Source: Chloroflexota bacterium
GTDB taxonomy: Bacteria > Chloroflexota > UBA6077
DNA: 59,469 nucleotides
Reading direction: 5' to 3'
Assembly: GCA_023380955.1 (NCBI GenBank)
Contig: JAMCTB010000118.1
Location: 4,956 to 64,424, forward strand
Shown here: piece by piece, positions 1 to 8,064 of the stretch
How the letters are laid out: each line of letters opens with the position of its first letter
How positions within the stretch are numbered: position 1 is the first letter of the stretch
Notes under the pieces: model-generated
Database searches by the model: none
What the model was told of the DNA's origin: nothing
What the model saw: the letters and a program-made list of their open reading frames with translations, nothing else
Translations under genes and position numbers: made by a program

Positions 1-12
1 GGTTCTGACAGG

Positions 13-82
13 TGTCATCCTGAGCGATAGCGAAGGATCTCCTCTCGCCACGGGGAGATGCTTCGCTGCGCTCAGCATGACA
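13..82. repeat. Intergenic palindromic repeat
   Basis: The left arm TGTCATCCTGAGCG (13-26) is answered by CGCTCAGCATGACA (69-82), an inverted repeat with one mismatch; the middle also pairs partly (cgaaggatctcc against ggggagatgcttcg). Elements with this wording are, to my knowledge, dispersed between genes in many environmental bacterial genomes. It could act as a terminator or mRNA stabiliser for whatever lies upstream of the window. No coding potential is seen. Confidence 0.7.
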
Positions 83-145
83 GTACATATCACCTTCTCT
101 GTGGTCGTGTACTAGCTAGACGAGTATGGACGGAGCGTAATCGTT

Positions 146-1375
146 ATGAAGGGTGAAATCCTGTCGGTGGGCACCGAACTGCTGCTGGGGCAGCTGGTCG
201 ATACCAACGCGCCATGGCTCGCGCAGTCGCTGTCTACCCTCGGCATCGACGTCTACTGGATCAGCCAGGTGGGAGACAACCAGGGGCGGTTGGTGGATGC
301 GCTCCGGCGCGGATGGGGGCGATCCGACCTGATCGTGATCAGCGGTGGTGTGGGCCCCACCGGTGACGACCTAACCAGGGAAGCCATCGCCGAGCTGATG
401 GGCGAGGAGATGGTAGTCCAGCCCGATCTGGAGGCGGAGCTGAGGGCATTCTTCGCCCGACGGGGACGTACGATGCCGGAGCGGAACGTGAAGCAGGCCA
501 CCCTGATATCCTCGGCCGAGGCGCTGCTCAACCCCATCGGCACCGCGCCTGGCTGGTGGGTCCAGCGCGACGGCCGGGCCATCGTCGCCATGCCGGGGGT
601 TCCCGTGGAGATGAAGCGGATGTGGGAGCAGGAGGTGCTCCCTCGGCTGGCCAAGCTGGCCGGTGCCGGCGTGATCCTGTCGCGGACCTTGAAAGTGCTC
701 GGCATGGGCGAGTCGTGGGTGGAGGAGGAGCTGAAGGAGCTGATCCCGTCTCCCAATCCCACTGTGGCTACCTACGCCAAGGAGGACGGCATCCACGTGC
801 GGGTCTCCGCCAAGGCCGCCGGCCGGGAGGCAGCCCAGGAGATGGTGGCCGGGGTGGAGGCGCAGGTACGCCGGATCCTGGGCGATCACATCTACGGAGT
901 GGACGAGGAGACCGTTCCGGATTCGGTGATGGGGCTCCTGGAGAGGAAAGGGCTCACCCTGGCGACCCTCGAGTCCTGCACGGCCGGCCAGCTGTCCTCA
1001 GCGCTGGCCTCCGGTTCTGCGGGTGGCGACCGGCTGCTCGGCGGGTTTGTGGCCTTCAATCCGAAGATGCTAAGCCACCTTGGTGTGGATGCCGCCCTGG
1101 TTGCCGCTCACGGCCCTGTTGCGGAGGAGGTAGCGCGGGCCATGGCGGCGGCTGCGAGGAGGTCTCTCCTGGCCGACGTGGGCTTGGCAGTCGTCTGTGG
1201 CATGGAGGACAACTCGGAAGGGGGCCAGCGGCTGGGGGTCGTGCATTGCGCCGTCGACGATCGCGGTAGCGTCGGCAGCGCCACCAGCCGGTACACCACC
1301 ACCGCCAAAGAGGTGCGACGAAGGGCTGTGCTGGACGCCCTGGACTTGCTGAGGCGCACTCTACTATCGAAATAG
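146..1375 (+). CDS. cinA: CinA-family protein (molybdopterin-binding fold plus C-terminal CinA domain)
   Basis: 409 residues, the usual CinA length. Residues 1-170 are the MoCF-type domain (GTELLLGQLVDTN near the start; GGVGPTGDDLT near residue 70). Residues about 255-405 are the CinA C-terminal domain (ESCTAGQLSSALA, then GGFVAFNPKMLSHLGV). In the family, this C-terminal domain is a nicotinamide-mononucleotide deamidase and the N-terminal domain can hydrolyse ADP-ribose, so a role in pyridine nucleotide salvage is likely. The late TGIAGP-type motif is replaced here by VVCGMEDNSEGG, so deamidase activity is uncertain. The ATG start follows GGAG at 132-135. The tautomerase gene follows after 20 bases. 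Confidence 0.88.
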   Translation: MKGEILSVGTELLLGQLVDTNAPWLAQSLSTLGIDVYWISQVGDNQGRLVDALRRGWGRSDLIVISGGVGPTGDDLTREAIAELMGEEMVVQPDLEAELRAFFARRGRTMPERNVKQATLISSAEALLNPIGTAPGWWVQRDGRAIVAMPGVPVEMKRMWEQEVLPRLAKLAGAGVILSRTLKVLGMGESWVEEELKELIPSPNPTVATYAKEDGIHVRVSAKAAGREAAQEMVAGVEAQVRRILGDHIYGVDEETVPDSVMGLLERKGLTLATLESCTAGQLSSALASGSAGGDRLLGGFVAFNPKMLSHLGVDAALVAAHGPVAEEVARAMAAAARRSLLADVGLAVVCGMEDNSEGGQRLGVVHCAVDDRGSVGSATSRYTTTAKEVRRRAVLDALDLLRRTLLSK

Positions 1376-1395
1376 CAGATCTGGGAGGAGAGAGA

Positions 1396-1584
1396 ATGCC
1401 GATACTCAGGGTTTCCATGTGGAAGGGGCGAACCCACGAGCAGAAGTCGGAGTTGGCCAAGGCGCTTACCGAGGTGATGGCTCGGGTCGCCAAGACCAGT
1501 CCCGAGGCCACTACCATAATCTTCGATGAGATCGACAAGGAGAACTGGGCCAGCGGCGGCACGTTGGTGTCGGATCGGCTGTAG
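1396..1584 (+). CDS. 4-oxalocrotonate tautomerase-family protein
   Basis: 62 residues, the typical size of the small tautomerase superfamily. The protein begins MPILRVSMWKGRT, so Pro-2 becomes the N-terminal catalytic proline after methionine removal, as in 4-OT enzymes. The middle (EQKSELAKALTEVM) fits the family helix. These proteins work as hexamers and ketonise enol substrates; the true substrate cannot be read from sequence. A strong GGGAGGAGAG lies just before the ATG. It is probably cotranscribed with the cinA gene 20 bases upstream. Confidence 0.85.
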   Translation: MPILRVSMWKGRTHEQKSELAKALTEVMARVAKTSPEATTIIFDEIDKENWASGGTLVSDRL

Positions 1585-1682
1585 CACCGAATCCCGAGAT
1601 GGCGGCGGCGCTGGGGCAGAACATGGAGGCAAGAAAGCTGCCGGGGAGAGCCGCCGCCAGAGGGGATTCGCCCCGCTCTCTA

Positions 1683-1711
1683 GGCTTCCGTGCGTGGGCA
1701 TGTGGTATAAT
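1683..1711 (+). promoter_or_regulatory. Extended -10 promoter for the tRNA gene
   Basis: TGGTATAAT (1703-1711) is a perfect extended -10 element; no good -35 is seen upstream (weak ctt ccg around 1685-1690). Transcription would start near 1718, about 29 bases before the mature tRNA end. Confidence 0.6.
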
Positions 1712-1746
1712 TGAGTGTGAATTCCGGTCGATTCCGAGCCGGACTA

Positions 1747-1822
1747 GCGCCTGTAGCTCAGGGGATAGAGCAGCGGCCTTCTAAGCCGCGGGTCGGAGGT
1801 TCGAATCCTCTCAGGCGTACCA
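1747..1822 (+). tRNA. tRNA-Arg (anticodon UCU)
   Basis: A full cloverleaf folds: acceptor stem GCGCCTG (1747-1753) with CAGGCGT (1812-1818), D-stem GCTC/GAGC, anticodon stem GCGGC/GCCGC, T-stem GGAGG/CCTCT with loop TTCGAAT. The anticodon loop CTTCTAA places TCT at 1780-1782, which reads AGA and AGG. The CCA end is encoded (1820-1822). Length is 76 bases. Confidence 0.97.
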
Positions 1823-1965
1823 GAGGATGCACAGCATCACGAACCCGCGCCTTGGGCGTCCTCTACCCTTAGTGTTTTCTCCCCACGTCACCTTTAGACG
1901 GGCAGATCCCGCGGACCCACGGTCCGTGCACTTCCGGTGCGCCGCTGCTGGAGGACGCGATTCCG

Positions 1966-3708
1966 GTGCTGCCGTGGCGCTCAGCAGACGTCAGCCGGAG
2001 CCTGATCCTGGCGCTCGAACCAGGTGGATGTAGAGGGTGTAGGGTTGTGAGTGTCGAAGGAGCTGCTGGAGATCGCAGAACCCTGCCGTGGGATTCCTCC
2101 CTCTTAGAGAGAGTGGCTCGTGTGGCCAGCTCGACCCTGGAGCGGGAGGAGCTGCTGCATCTGCTCTTCGTGGAGCTGAAGCGCATCGTTCCCTGCGATG
2201 CCCTCGGTCTGTTCTGGCGTGAGCCCTCCGGGAGCTTTCAGCTGGCGGTGGTAATGCCCAAGGCCCAGACGGTGGCCGTGGAGCAGCTGCGGGCCGGCAT
2301 CGGCGTGGAAGCTGCCGAGGACAAGCCTCAGGCCTTCTGCTGCCCTGATAACCGCTCCAGCTCCCACCCGGTGCTGGCCTGGTTCGGGGAGCAGGGCCTC
2401 GCCGCCTCGCTGTGCGTACCCATAGTGGTGGCCGGGCAGCTGCTGGGCTGGCTGGTGGCCGGTCGCTCGAAGTCTGGCTCCTTCAACGTGGGTGAGCTTC
2501 ACCCCCTGGTCCAGCTGGCCCTGCTGGTGGGGCCCGCGGTGAACAGCTTCCGGCTCTACGACCGGTTGGAGGCGGCGCACAAGGACCTGGCTGCGGCCAG
2601 GGATGAGCTGGCCAGGTCGGAGCGGCTGGTGGTGCAGGGCGAGCTGGCCTCCGGTGTGGCTCACGACATCAACAACATACTCGGCCTCATTTCCGCCAGG
2701 GCAGACCTGTTGAAGCTTCAAGGGGTCGGCCGCCAGGCAGAAGCCTCCCTGGACGCCATCCGGCAGGCGGTGGACGACGGCATCACCGTCGTTCGGCGCA
2801 TGACTCAGTTCACCCGCCGGCAGCGCACCCAGGAGTTGGTGGGGCTGGACGTCAACAAGCTGGTGGAGGACGTCCTGGAGATGACCAGGCCTCGCTGGCA
2901 ACCGTCTCCCTCGGCGAAGGGCAGGGCGGTGAGGGTTCGGTTCAAACCGGGCCAGACCTCCACTGTGATGGGCGTGCCGTCGGAGTTGAGGGAGGTCATG
3001 GTCAACCTGATCATGAACGCCGTGGACGCCATGCCCAACGGCGGTGACATCGTGGTGGAGACTCGCCAGGACGACGGCTGGGCTGTGATCTCCGTTGCGG
3101 ACACGGGCTGCGGGATTACCGAAGAGGTTCGCCAGCACATCTTCGACCCCTTCTTCACCACGAAGGGGGAATCGGGCTCCGGCCTCGGTCTCTGGGTGTC
3201 CAAGGGCATCGCGGCCCGGCACGGCGGCGACATCCTGGCGCAGAGCGAGCTGGGCAAGGGCAGCTGCTTCAAGTTCAGGCTGCCCATCGCGACGAAGGCC
3301 GCCGCGCAGCCGATGCAGAAGCCGGCCGGGCCGGTCCGGTCCATCATGGTGGTCGACGACGAGGCCGGACTGGGGGAGGCCTTGAAGCTGTCGTTGGAGA
3401 TGGTCGGCTACCGGGTGGTGTTCTCGGCGAGCCCTCGGGAGGCCCTGGAGATCTTCAAGAAGACCCCATTTGACCTGGTGATCACCGACCTGCGAATGCC
3501 CGGCATGACCGGCTGGGAGCTGGCGGCGGAGATCAAACGGTTCAGTCCCCGGACCCCCATCATCGCCATGACCGGCTGGCCCGTGGATCTCATTCGGGAT
3601 GGGCAGCGGAGCTCCGACATGGAGACCATAATCCAGAAGCCCTACCGGGTCAACGAGCTTCGGGCGAAGGTTGCTAAGGTGTTGGCCTCAGCCTCCGGTG
3701 GTGAATAG
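1966..3708 (+). CDS. Hybrid histidine kinase with GAF-like sensor and C-terminal receiver
   Basis: 580 residues from the longest start. Residues about 45-195 resemble a GAF sensor; a short coiled region follows. The phospho-acceptor motif is GVAHDINNILG with His-233, then an HATPase domain with N-box NLIMNAVDA (Asn-351), DTGCG and GSGLGLWVSKGI. A receiver domain ends the protein (MVVDDE; VITDLRMPG with Asp-508). It would autophosphorylate and pass phosphate to its own receiver, cytoplasmic since no membrane segments are seen. The first 27 residues look atypical, so a GTG at 2047 is a credible alternative start. The last 35 bases overlap, tail to tail, the HD-GYP gene on the other strand. Confidence 0.85.
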   Translation: MLPWRSADVSRSLILALEPGGCRGCRVVSVEGAAGDRRTLPWDSSLLERVARVASSTLEREELLHLLFVELKRIVPCDALGLFWREPSGSFQLAVVMPKAQTVAVEQLRAGIGVEAAEDKPQAFCCPDNRSSSHPVLAWFGEQGLAASLCVPIVVAGQLLGWLVAGRSKSGSFNVGELHPLVQLALLVGPAVNSFRLYDRLEAAHKDLAAARDELARSERLVVQGELASGVAHDINNILGLISARADLLKLQGVGRQAEASLDAIRQAVDDGITVVRRMTQFTRRQRTQELVGLDVNKLVEDVLEMTRPRWQPSPSAKGRAVRVRFKPGQTSTVMGVPSELREVMVNLIMNAVDAMPNGGDIVVETRQDDGWAVISVADTGCGITEEVRQHIFDPFFTTKGESGSGLGLWVSKGIAARHGGDILAQSELGKGSCFKFRLPIATKAAAQPMQKPAGPVRSIMVVDDEAGLGEALKLSLEMVGYRVVFSASPREALEIFKKTPFDLVITDLRMPGMTGWELAAEIKRFSPRTPIIAMTGWPVDLIRDGQRSSDMETIIQKPYRVNELRAKVAKVLASASGGE

Positions 3709-4849
3709 GTAGATCCATCCTTCGACCTGCCGAACGCGATCGCGAAGCGACGGCGGTGCGGCCAAGCCGTCCGAGGTTGGGCCGTCGCGAAGGACCCCCG
3801 AGAGGAGCCACCGTCTCAGAACCAGGATAGGTTACCAGGTCGCGAGGGCCTTCTGCCGGTGGCTCTGCACGAGAAGAGTTCGCCTCCGGTGCAGCCCAGG
3901 AGGGTCGGCCCAAGACGCGGAGGAGTGCTGCCACGACTGCCGGGTCGAAGTGTGTACCCGAGCAACGGAGGACTTCCTCGACTGCCTGGGTCTTGGGGCG
4001 TCCCAGCCGGTAGGGACGATCCGAGGTGATTGCGTCGTAGGCATCCGCCACCGCCAGGATTCGAGCCATTTGCGGGATCTGCTCGCCGGCCAGACCGTGG
4101 GGATAGCCACTGCCGTCGAACCGCTCGTGGTGGTAACGGATGGCCGCGAGCCCCTCGCCGAGAAAATGGAGGCCCGACAGCATCCTGTAACCGATGTCGG
4201 GATGCTGCCTGAGGGCTGCGGAGTCCTCCCTGTTGAGGGGGGTGGTCTTTCGCAGGGTGCTGTCGGGGACCCCCAACTTGCCGATATCGTGGAGTAGAGC
4301 GGCCCTTACGAGGGTCTCCCGGTTGGCATCGTCCATCCCCATCTCCTGCGCGAGCATCGAGGCCAGCTCCGCCACCCGGCGGCAGTGGCCGTAGGTGTTG
4401 GGGTCTCGAGCATCCACCGCGCTGGCCAGGGTCTCCAGGGTAGCCATGCTGGTCTCGTCGATGGTCGAGCGCGCTTGATCGAGCTCCTGGTGGGTGCGCG
4501 CCAGGTCCCTGGCGTACAGGTCGAGCCGGGAATGCCACCATTCCAGCTCCGAGATCCTCGATTGCAGCGCTTTGACGTCGCCGCTGATGGCCACCAAGGC
4601 CGCATTCTTCAGGGCAGCCGCGCCTTCACTGGAGCGAACCGCGGCCCCCAGCCCTGCCGATAGACCCACAACGGCCATGAGGCGCAGGGCCGAGACGCCG
4701 TTGTCGGGCAGTAGCAGTGCAAAGGCGAGAAGAGCCAGCAGGAAAAAGGCCAGGAAGACCCCAGCCGTGGCCAACCGGGGAACCCACGGTTCCTTGAGGC
4801 TTCGTGTTGGGATGGCCCTGCGCCACGCGGTCGTGCTGTTGAGGTGCAC
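3674..4849 (-). CDS. Membrane-anchored HD-GYP cyclic-di-GMP phosphodiesterase
   Basis: 391 residues. Two hydrophobic segments (about 26-47 and 52-70) anchor the N-terminus, followed by a coiled stretch (95-135) and an HD-GYP domain (about 140-325). The catalytic pair is HDIGKLGVPD (His-187, Asp-188) and the signature is HHERFDGSGYP (240-250), so both metal-binding and GYP elements are intact. The family hydrolyses cyclic-di-GMP, which would favour swimming; the PilZ protein at 17288 is a possible partner. The start is GTG with GGAGCAGCC upstream. The C-terminal 60 residues are low-complexity. A sigma-70-like TTGCTG-N16-TAATTA can be seen on the minus strand near 4890-4915. Confidence 0.88.
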   Translation of the reverse strand: MHLNSTTAWRRAIPTRSLKEPWVPRLATAGVFLAFFLLALLAFALLLPDNGVSALRLMAVVGLSAGLGAAVRSSEGAAALKNAALVAISGDVKALQSRISELEWWHSRLDLYARDLARTHQELDQARSTIDETSMATLETLASAVDARDPNTYGHCRRVAELASMLAQEMGMDDANRETLVRAALLHDIGKLGVPDSTLRKTTPLNREDSAALRQHPDIGYRMLSGLHFLGEGLAAIRYHHERFDGSGYPHGLAGEQIPQMARILAVADAYDAITSDRPYRLGRPKTQAVEEVLRCSGTHFDPAVVAALLRVLGRPSWAAPEANSSRAEPPAEGPRDLVTYPGSETVAPLGGPSRRPNLGRLGRTAVASRSRSAGRRMDLPIHHRRLRPTP

Positions 4850-4998
4850 AGGCTGCTCCCACCGGAATGGTGTCAGTAGACGCCACTATTAATTATCGGC
4901 AGCTTTGGGAGCAGCAATATGGCCAAAGGTCCCGAGTTGTCCGGAGACGCTGGTCCCTTAGAGGTGCGAAACCTGGAATTTCGGGCAGCGGGGCGAAT

Positions 4999-6051
4999 CT
5001 AGAGGCACGGGATCCGGACTTGAACCCTGGTGACCGGGGGATGGGACAGGACGCGAACGGTCCCTCCAAAGGGGCGGACCCGTTCCTGGAGCTTCTCTTT
5101 CCACTGAGGGCTCGGGGTGCCATCCTCCATGGGAAGGGGTGGAGCCTGCTGGCCGTTGTCGACCAGGTGGATCAGAAGCTGCTCCTGGGCCGCCTCCAGC
5201 TTCAGGGTGACCTTGGTGGCGGTGCCCGCCTTGCCCACCGCGTCCAGCCTCTCCTGCACCACGCCAAAGAGGGCGGATTGCGTCTCGGCCGGAAGGGTCA
5301 GATCCAGGGGCGCCGAGAAGGTCAGATCGACGTTGGTCTGCTCGGCGAAGTCGTGGGCCAGCCGCTTCAGTGCCGGCACGAAGCCGAGCCTCGCCAGGTC
5401 CGGGGAGCGCAGGGTGTAGATGGATCTCCGCAGCTCCTGCACGCTGGTTTCCAGGATGGACATGACCTTTCGCAGCTCCACCCTCATCCTGGGGGGATCG
5501 CTGTCAGCCAGGCGGGAGATGATCTCCATCTTCAGCATCAGAAGGGCAAGATTCTGGGAGACACCATCGTGGATCTCGCGGGCGATCCGGTTTCTCTCCT
5601 CCTGGACCACCAGTTCCTGCGAGGCCAGGTGAAGCTGGTCGAGGCGGACGAGAGGTCCGGCGACCGTGGTGAGGGCCCGGGCCGCCGCCAGCTCGGCCGA
5701 AGAGAAAGCCGGCCCGTCACCACGGTCCAGGTGAAGCACGGCAACCGTGTCCTGCCCCAGCTTGATCGGCAGGGCGATGGCAGTAGCATCCGTGGGGAGT
5801 GGCGTGGGCTCGATCTGCCCGGACGCGAGAGCCCGCTCTGGGAGCGGGGCACTGCCGTCTCCGGCCGGTCGGGTGCGGCGCGGATTGCCTCGCTGCCCGA
5901 CCAGGGCCAGGCGAGAGGGGTCCGCGGGGGTGGTGGCGTAGAGGGCGGCGTGTTCGGCCAGGATGGCGGTGGCGCTCAGGATGGCCTCCACAGCTTCCCT
6001 GCTGTGAACCCCCGGGCGCAGCACGGGGCCCTCCTCCTGATTGCCTGCCAT
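4999..6051 (-). CDS. NarX/DegS-type sensor kinase with degenerate ATPase domain
   Basis: 350 residues. A GAF-like region (about 15-140) precedes a HisKA_3 dimerisation motif, ERNRIAREIHDGVSQNL, with His-161 intact. The ATPase domain is badly eroded: the N-box reads VVQERLDAVGKAG (264-276) without the expected Asn, the DxGxG box reads DNGQQ (299-302 region), and the glycine-rich G-box is replaced by WKEKLQERVRPFGG. ATP binding is therefore doubtful. It is divergently oriented to the NarL-type regulator at 6206, which would be its natural partner. It may act as a phosphatase, a dimer partner for another kinase, or a decaying gene. No membrane segments are seen. Confidence 0.8.
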   Translation of the reverse strand: MAGNQEEGPVLRPGVHSREAVEAILSATAILAEHAALYATTPADPSRLALVGQRGNPRRTRPAGDGSAPLPERALASGQIEPTPLPTDATAIALPIKLGQDTVAVLHLDRGDGPAFSSAELAAARALTTVAGPLVRLDQLHLASQELVVQEERNRIAREIHDGVSQNLALLMLKMEIISRLADSDPPRMRVELRKVMSILETSVQELRRSIYTLRSPDLARLGFVPALKRLAHDFAEQTNVDLTFSAPLDLTLPAETQSALFGVVQERLDAVGKAGTATKVTLKLEAAQEQLLIHLVDNGQQAPPLPMEDGTPSPQWKEKLQERVRPFGGTVRVLSHPPVTRVQVRIPCL

Positions 6052-6115
6052 TTCATCCCCCTGACGTCAACAGTGGGGAAGATAGTACACCTAAGGAAAG
6101 AAGGGGACAAGGTTC

Positions 6116-6143
6116 TTGATCCTGTTGCAGTCCATGGTATTAT
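6116..6143 (+). promoter_or_regulatory. Sigma-70-type promoter for the response regulator gene
   Basis: TTGATC (6116-6121), a 16-base spacer, and TATTAT (6138-6143) preceded by TGG, giving an extended -10. It lies about 60 bases before the start of the regulator at 6206, within the divergent intergenic region. Confidence 0.5.
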
Positions 6144-6205
6144 GATGTTCGCTCCACCCGCCGGCGCGCCGGAGCGCTCCAGCATCTCCCCACGGAGGAC
6201 CCCTC

Positions 6206-6871
6206 ATGAGGAAGGTGAGAGTCCTTATCGCCGACGATCACACCCTGTTCCGTGAAGGGCTGCGGCAGCTCCTGGAAATGGAACGGGACATCGAGGTGGC
6301 CGGCGAGGCCTGCGATGGGATCGAGGCCGTATCCAAGGCCCGGGACCTGTTGCCCGACGTCGTGTTGATGGACATAAACATGCCTGTGGTTGGCGGGGTC
6401 ACCGCTATCGGCCAGGTCCTGGAGGAGAGGCCGGATACGGGCATCATCGTCCTCACCATGCACCGGCAGGACCAGTACGTTTTCGATGCCATGAGAGCTG
6501 GCGCCCGGGGCTACCTGCTCAAGGATGCCAAGCCCTCGGATCTCGTTTTCGCTATCCGCATGGTGGCCCGGGGAGCTTCGCTGGTTGACCCTCGGATGAC
6601 TACCACGGTGTTAAAGGAGTTCCGGCGGTTGGCCAGCCAGGTCGAGCCGGACCAGGGGGTGGGCGGGCTTACGCCCAAGGAGCTGGAGATCTTGAGGCTG
6701 CTCGCCATGGGGATGAGCAACAAAGAGATCGGCCGCCAACTCTGTCTGGCGGAGAAGACCGTCAAGAACTACCTCTCCACCATATTCCAGAAGCTCCAGA
6801 TCAACGACCGTGTCCAGGCCGCCATCTACGCCCTGAGGCATGGGCTTCTGGCCGAGCAGGAGAGCACGTGA
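6206..6871 (+). CDS. NarL/FixJ-family response regulator
   Basis: 221 residues. Receiver domain 1-120 with acidic pair IADDH, phosphorylated Asp-56 in VLMDINMP, and Lys in LLKDAKP. The LuxR-type helix-turn-helix (about 155-215) reads LTPKELEILRLLAMGMSNKE and is complete. It binds DNA as a dimer after phosphorylation. It sits head to head with the degenerate kinase gene and 180 bases before a second NarL-type regulator. Position just before flbD-motAB suggests control of motility genes, which is inference. Confidence 0.9.
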   Translation: MRKVRVLIADDHTLFREGLRQLLEMERDIEVAGEACDGIEAVSKARDLLPDVVLMDINMPVVGGVTAIGQVLEERPDTGIIVLTMHRQDQYVFDAMRAGARGYLLKDAKPSDLVFAIRMVARGASLVDPRMTTTVLKEFRRLASQVEPDQGVGGLTPKELEILRLLAMGMSNKEIGRQLCLAEKTVKNYLSTIFQKLQINDRVQAAIYALRHGLLAEQEST

Positions 6872-7053
6872 GTTCCGGAGCATCGCGTCCTGCTGCCCTG
6901 TGACCTTCTTCTTCGAATTCAGGTGCCCGATGGACCCCCGAATCCAGGACCATAGGCCCTGAACCTCCTTTCTTCCTGGGGGTATCGTGACGCTGGCCTC
7001 AGGGAAAACCCTAGAAGCCGGCAACTACGACACTGCGACGAAGGGAGGAGATT

Positions 7054-7794
7054 GTGTTGAGTACCGCAGAGTTGATCGCCCCTCGAATGGCGACACCTCC
7101 GACCTTTATGCACGCGATCCAGCCTCGTCGCGCCAATGCGCGCATCCGGTTATTCATCGCTGACGACCACACCCTGTTCCGGCAAACCCTTCGGACGGTG
7201 CTGGAGATGGACGGGGCTTTCGAGGTCGTCGGCGAGGCCTCCGACGGGAGGGAAGCGCTAAAGGCTATCGAGCAGAGCGCGCCGGAGATCGCCCTGGTAG
7301 ACCTGGGCCTTCCTCTGTTGAATGGCCTGGAGGTGAGCCGGCGACTCCGGAGGGCCAAGATCTCGACGAGGGTGATCTTGCTGGCCTCCCGGGGTGAGGA
7401 GCCCCTGCTGTTGAGAACGCTGGACGCCGGAGTTGCTGGGTACCTGCTGAAGGAATCGGACTTCCAGGAGCTGACGGTTGCCCTTCGGAAAGTCCACGCC
7501 GGTTACTCCTACCTGACCCCAAGCCTCGATGGGCGCCCTCTGGACCAATACGTGCGGCGCTGGCGAACCCGCGAGGACAGTGGTTCGCCGGACCTGCTCA
7601 CCAGCCGGGAGAGGGAGCTGCTTCAGCTGGTGGGCGAGGGCTTCACCAACCGTGAGATCGCGAGCCAACTGTGCCTCAGCGTCAAGACCGTCGAGGCCCA
7701 CGAGGCAAACATCTGCAATAAGCTGAACGTCCGCGGCCGTACCGGATTGGTAAGGCACGCGATCCAGGCCGGAATGATCGGCCTAGACGGGTAG
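7054..7794 (+). CDS. Second NarL/FixJ-family response regulator
   Basis: 246 residues from GTG 7054; TTG 7057 is better spaced from GGGAGGAG (7043-7050) and may be the true start. About 30 extra N-terminal residues precede the receiver (LFIADDHT; Asp-83 in LVDLGLPLLNG). The LuxR-type DNA-binding domain (LTSRERELLQLVGEGFTNRE) is intact. The receiver is only loosely similar to that of the neighbour, so the pair is old rather than a recent duplication. The stop is six bases before flbD, so this regulator is probably the first gene of the flagellar operon and could be its own master regulator. Confidence 0.88.
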   Translation: MLSTAELIAPRMATPPTFMHAIQPRRANARIRLFIADDHTLFRQTLRTVLEMDGAFEVVGEASDGREALKAIEQSAPEIALVDLGLPLLNGLEVSRRLRRAKISTRVILLASRGEEPLLLRTLDAGVAGYLLKESDFQELTVALRKVHAGYSYLTPSLDGRPLDQYVRRWRTREDSGSPDLLTSRERELLQLVGEGFTNREIASQLCLSVKTVEAHEANICNKLNVRGRTGLVRHAIQAGMIGLDG

Positions 7795-7800
7795 GCGAGG

Positions 7801-8064
7801 GTGATCGTAGTCACGCGGCTGGATGGCTCGGAGCTCACTATCAATTGCGAACTGCTGGAGTCGGTGGAACACACTCCAGATACGGTGATTTCGCTCGTCA
7901 ACAACCACAAACTGGTGGTCAGGGAGTCCGTGGAGGAGATAGTCGACCGGGTGGTGGCATATCGACAGAAGGTGCACCAGTGCCCGCTGCTCAGGCAGAG
8001 GATCGGCCCTCTTCTTCCAGAGAGGTCCAGCGATCACGACTTCGCTAACGAGGTCTGCCGGTGA
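7801..8064 (+). CDS. flbD: Flagellar FlbD/SwrD-family protein
   Basis: 87 residues beginning MIVVTRLDGSELTINCELLE, the hallmark of the small FlbD family; the body SLVNNHKLVVRESVEEIVDR also fits. In Bacillus subtilis the homologue SwrD raises flagellar motor power, and it is typically encoded next to motA or fliL, as here. The start is GTG. The stop TGA overlaps the motA start (GTGA, 8061-8064), so the two are translationally coupled. The C-terminal 20 residues go beyond the usual family length. Confidence 0.9.
   Translation: MIVVTRLDGSELTINCELLESVEHTPDTVISLVNNHKLVVRESVEEIVDRVVAYRQKVHQCPLLRQRIGPLLPERSSDHDFANEVCR

Noticed and set aside
4893..4900. GCCGATAA on the minus strand before the HD-GYP gene, resembling a sigma-28 -10
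   Set aside because: No TAAAG-type -35 is found 11 bases upstream, so only half of the promoter is present.
4867..6255. Plus-strand open frame of 462 codons opposite the sensor kinase
   Set aside because: Gly/Gln-rich shadow spanning the kinase gene and its promoter region; the kinase frame has HisKA_3 motifs.
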